Source: JAWWBL01 sp033720975
GTDB taxonomy: Bacteria > Actinomycetota > Acidimicrobiia > Spongiisociales > ZC4RG35
Length of the DNA: 38,171 bases
NCBI GenBank assembly: GCA_033720975.1
Contig: JAWWBL010000007.1
Coordinates: forward strand, 1-38,171
Direction of reading: 5' to 3'
A program made the translations under genes and the position numbers. Below are positions 9,981 through 17,667 of this stretch, one piece after another. The notes under the pieces are model-generated. The model was not told where the DNA came from. It ran no database searches and saw nothing but the letters and a program-made list of their open reading frames with translations. The number at the start of each line of letters is the position of its first letter. The stretch's first letter is position 1.

Positions 9981-10904
9981 ATGGCACGGTTCGATTACGA
10001 GGGGTTCGCCGAGCATCTCCTTGCGGACCCAAACCTGAGCATGTCCCGAGCGGGCACGGTGTTTGGTGAGATCCAGGGTGTGCCGGCACATGTGGGTGTG
10101 GGCACCGATGACAGCGGCAACGCCTTCCTAGCAGTGATCGTCGGGACCAGGTCTGAGGAGGCGGGGGAGATGGTCAAGAAGGCTTGGGTTGCCTCCGACG
10201 AGCAACTGCGGAGGTCCCACGTGGAAGTTCAGCCTGTAGGGGCTCTGGCCCGGATTCCCGTGGGCAAGGCGGCCAAACAGGGTTTCGACGGCCTCGAGTC
10301 TCGGGTGCGGGAACTGGCCCGCGTGGCTGCCTCGGTGCCCAACGCAACGCCTTCACGATCCCCGGGAGCCCGTGCGGCTCTCGTCAACGACATCCCCATG
10401 TTCCTCACGGAGGCCGAGGCAGGAGACCTCCGCGTGGAGTCCAGCGCTGCTGCCCACGAGTACGCCGAGCTGAGGCCGAAATACTTGCGAGGAATCCTGT
10501 TCGGGCTCATCGGGGCCCTGGTCAGTGCGGCAGTCTGGGCGGCCATCGGCTTCTATCTGGATTGGTCAGGGTGGATAATCGCAATCGGTGCAGGCTTGCT
10601 GATTGGCTTTTTCACAGTCTTGGGCGCTGGAAAGCCGACCCGAGGGGTCCAGGTGATCATTGCCGTGATGACCATTGTCGCTGTGGTCCTGGGGGACCTC
10701 TCGGTTGTCGCTCTCGTTGTTCAGGAGGACACGGGCGTATTCGATCTCGCCATTTCCGCCGATGTGTACTCCGCGGTGCTTCGGGAAGATCTCGGTTTCG
10801 CATTCTTCACCCTCGGCGCCGCCCTCGTGGGCGCATGGTTCGGATCGCGGACCGGCAAGCCGGTCGATGTGGAGACTGAGGTCGAGCTGGCCCCGCCGCG
10901 TTGA
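9981..10904 (+). CDS. Hypothetical protein with soluble N-terminal half and four C-terminal membrane segments
   Basis: I do not recognise this 307-residue protein. The first ~165 residues are soluble, opening with MARFDYEGFAEHLLADPNL. The C-terminal half has about four hydrophobic stretches: near residues 172-192, 198-215, 222-245 and 268-288. It ends in an acidic tail after GSRTGKPVDVE. The ATG at 9981 is chosen because AAGGGA lies 7 bases upstream (9969-9974); an in-frame TTG at 9966 has no such site. It sits between the cyclase and the paa operon on the same strand. Nothing ties it to either. Confidence 0.65.
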   Translation: MARFDYEGFAEHLLADPNLSMSRAGTVFGEIQGVPAHVGVGTDDSGNAFLAVIVGTRSEEAGEMVKKAWVASDEQLRRSHVEVQPVGALARIPVGKAAKQGFDGLESRVRELARVAASVPNATPSRSPGARAALVNDIPMFLTEAEAGDLRVESSAAAHEYAELRPKYLRGILFGLIGALVSAAVWAAIGFYLDWSGWIIAIGAGLLIGFFTVLGAGKPTRGVQVIIAVMTIVAVVLGDLSVVALVVQEDTGVFDLAISADVYSAVLREDLGFAFFTLGAALVGAWFGSRTGKPVDVETEVELAPPR

Positions 10905-10934
10905 TCACCCAGGGCTGAGCCTTTCACCCCGATA

Positions 10935-10952
10935 CCAACGAACGTTCGTTGG
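10935..10952. promoter_or_regulatory. Perfect 18-bp palindrome, putative PaaR (TetR) operator of the paa operon
   Basis: CCAACGAACGTTCGTTGG is its own reverse complement and lies 7 bases before the paaA ATG at 10960. It contains two overlapping, strand-symmetric matches (10935-10948 and 10939-10952) to CNAACGNNCGTTNG. As I recall, that is the operator reported for the TetR-type phenylacetyl-CoA-responsive repressor PaaR of Thermus thermophilus. A TetR gene ends this operon, so autoregulation is the likely arrangement. Binding is inferred. Confidence 0.8.
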
Positions 10953-10959
10953 GGTTACA

Positions 10960-11907
10960 ATGGCGCGCATGTCGGAACCAGATAGCAGCGCCAAGCGCTT
11001 TCAGGAGCTGCTCGACGCTGAGGCCAAGGTGGAGCCGAGCGACTGGATGCCAGAGGGCTACCGCAAGACCCTCATACGCCAGATCGCCCAACATGCCCAT
11101 TCCGAGGTCATCGGTATGCAGCCCGAAGGGAATTGGATCACCCGCGCCCCGTCGTTGCACCGGAAGGCGATTCTCATGGCCAAGGTTCAAGACGAGGCCG
11201 GCCATGGTCTCTACCTCTACGCAGCCGCGGAGACGCTGGGGGTCCGGCGAGACGAGCTCCAAGAGCTGCTTCATCAAGGCAGGCACAAGTACTCGTCGAT
11301 CTTCAATTACCCGACGCTGTCGTGGGCCGATATCGGTGCCATTGGATGGCTGGTGGACGGTGCTGCAATCACCAACCAGGTGATGCTCACCCGCTGCTCC
11401 TATGGCCCCTACGCCCGGGCGATGGTCCGGATCTGCAAGGAGGAGTCCTTTCACCAGCGCCAGGGTTATGAGCTGTTGATTCGGCTGTGCCAGGGCTCGG
11501 CCGATCAGAAGGCAATGGCCCAGGATGCTCTGAACAGGTGGTGGTGGCCGTCGCTGATGATGTTCGGGCCCCACGACTCGGAATCGACCCACACCGAGCA
11601 GTCCATGGCCTGGAAGATAAAGCGGGTGAGTAACGACGACCTGAGACAGCAGTTCGTCGACATGACCGTCCCCCAAGCCGAGTATCTGGGCTTGACAATC
11701 CCCGATCCCGACCTTCGCTGGAACGAGGAGCGGGGCCACTACGACTTCGGGGAGATCGACTGGGACGAGTTCTGGCAGGTGGTGAAGGGAAACGGTCCGA
11801 TGAACCGTGACCGCATCGACCACAAGGTGAAGGCTTGGGAAGAGGGTGCCTGGGTTCGTGAGGCGGCCAGAGCACATGCTGCCAAGAGGTCGAGGGCTGC
11901 TGCGTGA
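10960..11907 (+). CDS. paaA: 1,2-phenylacetyl-CoA epoxidase subunit A (catalytic di-iron subunit)
   Basis: The 315-residue catalytic subunit of the ring-1,2-phenylacetyl-CoA epoxidase inserts oxygen into the aromatic ring of phenylacetyl-CoA. Di-iron ligand motifs are visible: KVQDEAGHGLYLY and CKEESFHQRQGYELL, within a ferritin-like helical fold. ITNQVMLTRCSYGPYARAM and FGPHDSESTHTEQSMAWKIK are PaaA-typical. The start is ATG 10960 (MARMSEPD) or ATG 10969; both sit right behind the palindromic operator and neither has a clear ribosome site. The stop overlaps the paaB start (GTGA). It is the first gene of paaABCDE-tetR. Confidence 0.96.
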   Translation: MARMSEPDSSAKRFQELLDAEAKVEPSDWMPEGYRKTLIRQIAQHAHSEVIGMQPEGNWITRAPSLHRKAILMAKVQDEAGHGLYLYAAAETLGVRRDELQELLHQGRHKYSSIFNYPTLSWADIGAIGWLVDGAAITNQVMLTRCSYGPYARAMVRICKEESFHQRQGYELLIRLCQGSADQKAMAQDALNRWWWPSLMMFGPHDSESTHTEQSMAWKIKRVSNDDLRQQFVDMTVPQAEYLGLTIPDPDLRWNEERGHYDFGEIDWDEFWQVVKGNGPMNRDRIDHKVKAWEEGAWVREAARAHAAKRSRAAA

Positions 11908-12245
11908 CCTACGAAGTCCCGATCGCCCCAGGAGAATCCGAGGAGATCGAGGAGTCGACCGACGCCGGTGAGGGCTGGCCGATGTGGGAGGTGTTCGTCC
12001 GGGCCCGCCGAGGCATCTCACATGTGCACATTGGAAGCCTTCATGCCCCTGATCCCGAAACGGCTCTCCAAAACGCGCGAGACGTTTACACGCGCCGCGG
12101 CGAGGGTGTCAGCCTTTGGGTCGTTCCCAGTGACGAGGTGCACGCCTTTGAGCCAGAGGCAGCGGCGCAGTATGTGGATGCCAACGAGAAGGTCTATCGG
12201 CTGGCGACAACCTATGACATACCTGACGAAGTGGGGCAGATGTGA
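11904..12245 (+). CDS. paaB: 1,2-phenylacetyl-CoA epoxidase subunit B
   Basis: This 113-residue small subunit bridges the PaaAC heterodimers in the epoxidase complex. The core WPMWEVFVRARRGISHVHIG, followed by HAPDPETALQNARDVYTRRGEG and a Trp-containing strand, is the PaaB pattern. The first ~27 residues are an acidic extension (SEEIEESTDAGEG) before the conserved core. The GTG start at 11904 overlaps the paaA stop. The 3' end overlaps paaC in the same GTGA way, so the genes are translationally coupled. Confidence 0.95.
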   Translation: MTYEVPIAPGESEEIEESTDAGEGWPMWEVFVRARRGISHVHIGSLHAPDPETALQNARDVYTRRGEGVSLWVVPSDEVHAFEPEAAAQYVDANEKVYRLATTYDIPDEVGQM

Positions 12246-12949
12246 TCGATACCGAGGCACCTTCGGTGGCTCTGTACGTCGCTCATGGTGATGACAACCT
12301 GATCCTTGCCCAACGCCTGGGCGAGTGGATCTCCCGGGCACCGGAGCTGGAGATCGATATCGCGTTGGGAAACTTCGCACTCGACCACCTCGGCGTGGCA
12401 CGAGCCCTGTACACCAGGGCAGGCGAGATCGAAGGCGCCGGTCGTACCGAGGACGACTTCGCCATGATGCGCTCCGAGCGCGAGTTCACCAACCTTCTGA
12501 TCGTGGAGCAGCCAAACGGCGACTTCGCCCACACCATCGCCCGGCAGTTCTTCTTCGACGTCTATCAATCCCTTCTCTGGCCGGAGCTCTGCGCATCGGA
12601 GGACGAGGCGCTGGCCGGCATTGCGGCCAGGGCTGCCCGCGAGAACGCCTACCACCTCGAGTTCACCACCGGGTGGATGGTGCGTCTCGGTGACGGCACC
12701 GAGGAGGCTCATCGTCGGGCTCAGACCGCAGTTGACGACCTTTGGCAATTCACTGCCGAGCTCGCGGGAGACCGCCTCCAAGCATGGCGAAACGAGGTGG
12801 CGAGCGTGCTTGACGACGCCGGGTTGGTAGTTCCCGACGACCCCTACCAGCGCTCCGGCGGGCGCGAAGGCCGTCATACCGAGCATCTAGGCCATCTCCT
12901 GGCCGAGATGCAGTGGATGCAGCGCTCATACCCGGATCTGGAGTGGTGA
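12242..12949 (+). CDS. paaC: 1,2-phenylacetyl-CoA epoxidase subunit C (structural)
   Basis: The 235-residue non-catalytic partner has the same ferritin-like fold as PaaA and stabilises it. Features include ALYVAHGDDNLILAQRLGEW at the N-terminus, then NFALDHLGVARALYTRAGEI. Next is EREFTNLLIVEQPNGDFAHT, followed by a four-helix region ending EHLGHLLAEMQWMQRSYP, all characteristic of PaaC. Length fits the family (~240-250). The start is GTG 12242 overlapping the paaB stop, and the end overlaps paaD (GTGA). Confidence 0.95.
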   Translation: MIDTEAPSVALYVAHGDDNLILAQRLGEWISRAPELEIDIALGNFALDHLGVARALYTRAGEIEGAGRTEDDFAMMRSEREFTNLLIVEQPNGDFAHTIARQFFFDVYQSLLWPELCASEDEALAGIAARAARENAYHLEFTTGWMVRLGDGTEEAHRRAQTAVDDLWQFTAELAGDRLQAWRNEVASVLDDAGLVVPDDPYQRSGGREGRHTEHLGHLLAEMQWMQRSYPDLEW

Positions 12950-13413
12950 GAAGCGGCACGCTCGAGTCGAAGCGGGTCGAGGAGGCGGTCGCTTCGGTAG
13001 TGGATCCTGAGATCCCGGTCCTGACCATCGAGGATCTCGGCATCTTGCGATCGGTGGAGGTCGAGGACGGAACAGCCGTTGTCACGATCACGCCCACCTA
13101 CTCGGGGTGCCCGGCCATGCGCCAGATCGAAGATGACATACGGGCCGTCCTTGACCGGCTCGGTGTTGCGAAGGCCGAGATCCTCGTCACTCACTCACCA
13201 CCTTGGTCCACAGACTGGATGAGCGAAGATGCGAGAAGCAAGCTCGAAGAGTTCCGGATCGCGCCTCCGGTCGCATCGGAGGACGTTCTGTGCCCGACAT
13301 GCGCATCCGATTCCCCGCGTCTGGTTGCCAAGTTCGGCTCGACGGCGTGCAAGGCGCTCATGGTGTGCACCTCCTGTGGCGAGCCATTCGATTGGTTCAA
13401 GGAGTTTCGATGA
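12946..13413 (+). CDS. paaD: 1,2-phenylacetyl-CoA epoxidase subunit D (MIP18-like iron-sulfur assembly protein)
   Basis: The 155-residue protein has an N-terminal MIP18/DUF59 domain: ASVVDPEIPVLTIEDLGIL, then TPTYSGCPAMRQIEDDI and HSPPWSTDWMSEDARSKL. The C-terminal zinc ribbon is formed by CPTC and CTSC knuckles. PaaD is thought to help load cofactor into the epoxidase system. The start is set at GTG 12946 because it overlaps the paaC TGA in the same GTGA manner as the two preceding junctions. An earlier ATG at 12913 would overlap paaC by 37 bases. paaE starts within its stop (ATGA). Confidence 0.92.
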   Translation: MRSGTLESKRVEEAVASVVDPEIPVLTIEDLGILRSVEVEDGTAVVTITPTYSGCPAMRQIEDDIRAVLDRLGVAKAEILVTHSPPWSTDWMSEDARSKLEEFRIAPPVASEDVLCPTCASDSPRLVAKFGSTACKALMVCTSCGEPFDWFKEFR

Positions 13414-14480
13414 CTGAGCTTGAGTTCCACGAGCTCCGAGTGACCGAGGTGACCCGGTTGACCGACGACTCGGTCGCCATCACCCTGGACGTGCCCCAGC
13501 ATCTCGCCGATGAGTTTGCGTACCTGCCTGGGCAGCACGTGACGATGCGTAAGGTGATCGATGGCCAAGACATCCGTCGCTCGTACTCGATTTGCGCCAA
13601 CGCCCGGAACGGGAAACTACGAGTGGCTGTCAAGAAGCTGCCGGGCGGGGCGTTCAGCACATATGCCACCACCCGTCTCAGGGCAGACGACACAGTCGAG
13701 GTTATGCCTCCTGTCGGCGAATTCACGATCGAAGTCGATCCCTCTCTGCGACGGAGAGCCGTGGCGATCGCGGCAGGATCCGGGATAACCCCGGTCATGT
13801 CGCTCATCTCCACGTCACTCGAGGCCGAACCTCTCGCCGACTGGACGTTGATCTATGGGAACCGGACGGCGAACAACATCATGTTCTTGGAGGAGTTGGA
13901 GGGGCTGAAAGACCGCTACCGGAACCGACTGCAGCTCTTCCACATTCTCAGCCGTGAGGGGTCAGACGTCCCCCTGTTGTCGGGCCGAATCGATGGGCAG
14001 AAGATCGAGACGATCCATGGGCTGCTCGGTCCAGACCCGGTCGACGGGTGGTACCTCTGTGGCCCATACGACTTGGTGATGACGGCAAGACACACACTCT
14101 CGACCCTCGGTGTGGATGCTTCGCGTGTCCACGACGAGCTGTTCTTCGCCGGCCCACTTGACGCTTCGAAGCTGCCCCCTGAACCTCCATCGGGCGAGGG
14201 CGCCGTCGACCTGACCGTGATCCTCGATGGCCGTGCCGTGACCACGCGCATGACGCCGGAGACATCGATCCTCGATGCCGCGCTCCGGGTCCGCTCCGAG
14301 CTTCCCTTCTCCTGCAAAGGGGGAATGTGTGCCACCTGCAAGGGGAGGATCGAGGAGGGTGAGGTTTCGATGGACAAGAACTATGCGCTTGTCGACTCGG
14401 AGGTGGATGCCGGCTTTGTCCTGACGTGTCAGGCCCACCCTCGGTCGGATCGGGTAGTCGTGAGGTACGACCACCGCTGA
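13410..14480 (+). CDS. paaE: 1,2-phenylacetyl-CoA epoxidase reductase subunit E
   Basis: The 356-residue reductase passes electrons from NAD(P)H through FAD and a plant-type 2Fe-2S cluster to PaaA. The FAD-binding barrel has RRSYSICANARNGKLRVAVK and GGAFSTY. The nucleotide-binding domain has AIAAGSGITPVMSLI and WYLCGPYDLV. The C-terminal ferredoxin domain has FSCKGGMCATCKGRIEEGEV and a fourth Cys in LTCQAHP. ATG 13410 has AAGGAG at 13399-13404 and overlaps the paaD stop, which outweighs longer upstream frames. The stop overlaps the tetR start (TGATG). Confidence 0.96.
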   Translation: MTELEFHELRVTEVTRLTDDSVAITLDVPQHLADEFAYLPGQHVTMRKVIDGQDIRRSYSICANARNGKLRVAVKKLPGGAFSTYATTRLRADDTVEVMPPVGEFTIEVDPSLRRRAVAIAAGSGITPVMSLISTSLEAEPLADWTLIYGNRTANNIMFLEELEGLKDRYRNRLQLFHILSREGSDVPLLSGRIDGQKIETIHGLLGPDPVDGWYLCGPYDLVMTARHTLSTLGVDASRVHDELFFAGPLDASKLPPEPPSGEGAVDLTVILDGRAVTTRMTPETSILDAALRVRSELPFSCKGGMCATCKGRIEEGEVSMDKNYALVDSEVDAGFVLTCQAHPRSDRVVVRYDHR

Positions 14481-15055
14481 TGGTCGGCGTCCGAAACACT
14501 CGCTCTGATGTCGTGGCTGCGGCGGGGAGGCTGTTCGCGGAGCAGGGCTACCACGGGACCTCGATGCGGGAGCTGGGCCGTGAGCTCGGGCTGCTCGGCT
14601 CGTCGCTGTATTCCCATGTCGACTCGAAACAAGACCTGCTGGTCGAAGTGGTGGCCGAGGGAGCAAGGCTGTTCGAAGCAGCTGCGCAAACCGCTTTGTC
14701 GGCAGGTGGGAGGCCGTCCGAGCAGCTACGGCGGCTCATCGCAGGACATGTCGCCGTGGTCCTCGACAACCTCGATGTTGCCCGAACTTTCTTGAACGAG
14801 GCGAGGATGCTCGACAGTCGGCACCGCGCCCAGGTTCTGGAGGCGCGCGACCGCTACGAAGCCGTCTTCCGGTCAGTGGTCGCTGCAGGCGTCGAGGATG
14901 GCGACTTCAGAGAAGACGTTGACCCGAAGGTGGCAACGATATTCGCCCTTTCGATCCTCAACGCTATCGAGAGATGGTTTCGCGCCGACGGCGCACTCAA
15001 CCGGGATGACCTCGTGGACGAGTTGGCGCACTTCGTTCTCAGTGGGATCAGTTAG
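14480..15055 (+). CDS. paaR: TetR-family transcriptional repressor, probable PaaR
   Basis: The 191-residue protein has an N-terminal TetR helix-turn-helix: VAAAGRLFAEQGYHGTSMRE, then LGRELGLLGSSLYSHVDSKQ, with an all-helical ligand-binding domain behind it. It overlaps the paaE stop by one base and is the last gene of the paa transcript. The perfect palindrome before paaA is a natural target, giving an autoregulated operon induced by phenylacetyl-CoA. The effector is inferred from context, not read from residues. It ends one base from the convergent amidohydrolase gene. Confidence 0.88.
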   Translation: MVGVRNTRSDVVAAAGRLFAEQGYHGTSMRELGRELGLLGSSLYSHVDSKQDLLVEVVAEGARLFEAAAQTALSAGGRPSEQLRRLIAGHVAVVLDNLDVARTFLNEARMLDSRHRAQVLEARDRYEAVFRSVVAAGVEDGDFREDVDPKVATIFALSILNAIERWFRADGALNRDDLVDELAHFVLSGIS

Positions 15056-15056
15056 G

Positions 15057-16544
15057 TCACGGCCAGCCGCGATGGTGCGCCCGTAGTTCCCTGACTTCGG
15101 CGGCAGTCGCCGGTCCCCACGGGCGGGTCGGCACAGGATGCTCGATCCGGGCTTGTTCGAGGTCTTCCCGTGTGAGCTCCACAGGGTCTCGTATCGCCTC
15201 TATGCCGTAAAGACGTATCGCATTCCATCCCAGGATCTTGGACTTGGCGACGCGGCTCAAGGGTGGGTAGCCGAATCGAGCCTGAATCTCCTCGGGTATC
15301 TGGAACGCCCGAAACGCGTCGATCTGACCCTGCGGTGATCCGTAGAAGATCGAGTCTGTTCCCCAGAGGATGTTGTCCTCTCCAAAGGCAGTCAGGAGCT
15401 TCCCGATGACGTGCGCAGCTTCGTCGGGCCTCCTGAGCAAGTGCCACCAGGTTGAGCCGAGTTCGGCGTAAACGTTCTCACCGGGACCGACCCCGGCGTC
15501 TTGGACCGACTTGATCAGCCGGTTGATCCCGCGATGGGCGGTAGCAGCCGAGTATGGGCCCTCTCGAGAAGCTACTTCGAATCCTGAGTGGTAGACGACG
15601 AACGACACGCCGGGATGGCGCTTCGCGGCCGGCCCGACATCCGCTGGCGAGCCGTACCTCGCCTGATTCGAGAGGCCTTTGTGGATGAAAAGGACCGGGG
15701 TGCCGATCGCCACGAGGTGTTCGATGAAGGCATCGGCGACCTGCGGCAGGCGGCTGTCTCGGTCGTCAAGCCACCAGTGAATCCCCGCCGGAAAGTGGGT
15801 AAAGGTCTTCCATCCGGCGATCACGTTCTCCTCGACGGTCCTGGTCATCTCCTCCAGTACGGAGTTGATTGGAGCAGTCTGAGGCAACGCCAGAGCATTC
15901 ACGACCACCCTCTCGTCACCGGATAGCGCCTGGACTAACTGACGGGTTTCCTCCATGACTTCGTTGGACAACGGGCTGCCCTCAGGGTTGATGGGCAAGC
16001 CGGAGAGCGCGGTCATCCTGGTGTCGGACCGAATGAACATCTCCTCGAGGAAGTGGTTCGTCGAGAAGCACGCACGGGGATCGTCCTCGTCCTCACACCG
16101 TGCCTGGGGGAACTGTCTGCCCCAGAACCAGTCGCCACGAGTCGAGGGGTCTAAGTCGTATTCGAGCAGGTGGCCTTGGACGTCGAAGACGAAGTCGAGT
16201 GGCCCCAGAACATCCCGGGCTGCGGCGACATCTTCTCTGGTCTCCGGTTCGAACGGGTAGAACTTTCCGGCAGCCAGCCCCCGCGCCGAGGCGACCGATG
16301 TGTCGATTGCGGCCAGACAGATCGCCAGGGCGCTCGCCGAGCGGAGGAACTCCCGTCGGGTCAGGCCGGTTCGCCGTACCGCGTCGTCTATTGCTGCCCG
16401 CGCCATTCGCTCCGCCTCGAGACGGACGGGTGTCACCGGCTCCGGGTCGTACTCGCCGTTCGAGCACTGTCCGAACCAGATGGGGAGACCGGGGTCCTCT
16501 TCGCGCCACCGGAGGGGCATGTCTGCCCCATCATCGCGGATCAA
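15057..16544 (-). CDS. Amidohydrolase-2 family metal-dependent hydrolase with internal twin-arginine motif
   Basis: The 495-residue TIM-barrel protein resembles the amidohydrolase 2 (ACMSD-like) family. FVFDVQGHLLEY resembles the strand-1 metal site, although a classical HxH is not obvious. Later come FIHKGLS, VVYHSGFE, YAELGSTWW and ILWGTDSIFYGSPQ with the final barrel Asp. At about residues 61-82, TRREFLRSASALAICLAAID is a textbook Tat signal, preceded by ~60 residues rich in charge that include MARAAIDDAVRRTG. Export would need that long n-region to be tolerated or the real start to be later. Substrate unknown. The start is ATG 16544; ATG 16520 is possible. Confidence 0.8.
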   Translation of the reverse strand: MIRDDGADMPLRWREEDPGLPIWFGQCSNGEYDPEPVTPVRLEAERMARAAIDDAVRRTGLTRREFLRSASALAICLAAIDTSVASARGLAAGKFYPFEPETREDVAAARDVLGPLDFVFDVQGHLLEYDLDPSTRGDWFWGRQFPQARCEDEDDPRACFSTNHFLEEMFIRSDTRMTALSGLPINPEGSPLSNEVMEETRQLVQALSGDERVVVNALALPQTAPINSVLEEMTRTVEENVIAGWKTFTHFPAGIHWWLDDRDSRLPQVADAFIEHLVAIGTPVLFIHKGLSNQARYGSPADVGPAAKRHPGVSFVVYHSGFEVASREGPYSAATAHRGINRLIKSVQDAGVGPGENVYAELGSTWWHLLRRPDEAAHVIGKLLTAFGEDNILWGTDSIFYGSPQGQIDAFRAFQIPEEIQARFGYPPLSRVAKSKILGWNAIRLYGIEAIRDPVELTREDLEQARIEHPVPTRPWGPATAAEVRELRAHHRGWP

Positions 16545-16577
16545 GGGCGGGTGGCAATCCGTATCGGCATTTCTTGA

Positions 16578-16599
16578 GGCGGTTACCGCCCCTATAGGG
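16578..16599. repeat. Two adjacent short inverted repeats upstream of the amidohydrolase gene
   Basis: GGCGGTTACCGCC (16578-16590) forms a 6-bp stem around a single base. It abuts CCCTATAGGG (16590-16599), a perfect 10-bp palindrome. They lie between the end of oppF and the start of the amidohydrolase gene, both on the minus strand. They could be an operator or act at the end of the opp transcript. No T-run follows, so a classical terminator is unlikely. Confidence 0.4.
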
Positions 16600-16610
16600 C
16601 GCCTACTACC

Positions 16611-16676
16611 TGAGGTTTGCCTAGACGCGGGCTGGGGCGGACTTGAGGTTTGGCTAGACGGGGGCCGGGGCGGACT
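16611..16676. repeat. Tandem duplication of a 33-bp unit at the 3' end of oppF
   Basis: Two direct copies, 16611-16643 and 16644-16676, differ at only 3 of 33 positions (10, 18 and 23). On the minus strand the first copy met encodes the last residues SAPAPV and the stop of OppF. The second would encode SAPARV and a stop in the same frame. The duplication therefore added a second, untranslated copy of the gene's tail. Confidence 0.9.
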
Positions 16677-17667
16677 TCTTTTCGACCAGGTAGCAGGCCA
16701 CCTGGACGCCGTCGCCCTTGTCCTCGAGCGGCGGATGGTCGTTCTCCCGGCAATAGTCGGTGGCTATCGGGCACCGTTGCAGGAATCGACAGACCGGCGC
16801 TGGGTTGATCGCCTTGTTGATGCCGCCCTTGATCTCCACCGGCGGCCGCTTGTAGGACGGGTCGGGTACGGGGACGGCGGAGAGGAGAGCCTTGGTATAG
16901 GGGTGCTTGGGATCCGACAGCACTGTCTCGGTGTTCCCGATCTCGACGATCTTGCCCAGGTACATGACCGCAATCCGGTCACACATGTACCGGGCCACGG
17001 CGAGGTCATGGGTGATGTACAGGTAGGAGACGCCAAACTCCTCGGCCAGCTTCAGCATCAGATCCATGATGGAGATACGAATGCTCACGTCGAGCATCGA
17101 GGTCGGCTCGTCGGCAACCACGAAGCTGGGGCCCAGGACCAGGGCTCGGGCTATGGCGACACGCTGGCGCTGACCTCCGGACAGCTCGTGGGGGTAGCGG
17201 AACAGGAATGATGCGGCCGGCGTGAGACCGACCCGGGTCAGCAGCTCGGCGACGCGCTCTTCCCGCTCGTTGGGCTTGCCGATCCCCTGGACGGCCAGCG
17301 GCTCGGCCACCGTGTCGAACACGGTCCGGCGGGGGTTCATCGACTCGTATGGGTCCTGGAAGATCATCTGGACCTTGCCCCGGAAGTCCTTCATCTCATC
17401 CTTTTCGATGTGGGCGATGTCGAATCTCGTGCCGTTGTGGGACATCTCGATCGTCCCGTCGGTGGCGTCGAGCAGCTTGACCAGCATGCGCCCGGTGGTG
17501 GTCTTGCCACAACCCGACTCGCCGACCAGGCCGAGCGATTCACCGGGACGGATGGCGAAACTGACGTCGTCGACGGCGTGGACGAAGTCGGTCGCTTTGC
17601 GGAACATCCCCTTGGAGATGGGGAAGAGCTTGCGGAGGGATTCGACTTGTACGAGCGGCTCGGTCAT
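16654..17667 (-). CDS. oppF: Oligopeptide/dipeptide ABC transporter ATP-binding protein (OppF type)
   Basis: The 337-residue ATPase is one of the two nucleotide-binding subunits of a peptide importer. Walker A is GESGCGKTTTG, the signature is LSGGQRQRVAIARAL and Walker B is FVVADEPTSMLD. The C-terminal oligopeptide-binding-protein-associated extension carries a Cys-rich motif (PVCRFLQRCPIATDYC) typical of OppD/OppF, which in relatives can bind iron-sulfur. ATG 17667 overlaps the oppD stop (ATGA); upstream in-frame sequence back to 17808 lies inside oppD and is not expected to be used. It is the last gene of oppABCDF. Confidence 0.95.
   Translation of the reverse strand: MTEPLVQVESLRKLFPISKGMFRKATDFVHAVDDVSFAIRPGESLGLVGESGCGKTTTGRMLVKLLDATDGTIEMSHNGTRFDIAHIEKDEMKDFRGKVQMIFQDPYESMNPRRTVFDTVAEPLAVQGIGKPNEREERVAELLTRVGLTPAASFLFRYPHELSGGQRQRVAIARALVLGPSFVVADEPTSMLDVSIRISIMDLMLKLAEEFGVSYLYITHDLAVARYMCDRIAVMYLGKIVEIGNTETVLSDPKHPYTKALLSAVPVPDPSYKRPPVEIKGGINKAINPAPVCRFLQRCPIATDYCRENDHPPLEDKGDGVQVACYLVEKKSAPAPV

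Noticed and set aside
10675..10959. Extended paaA start far upstream in the same frame
   Set aside because: It would overlap the preceding membrane-protein gene and read through the palindromic operator; PaaA homology begins after 10960.
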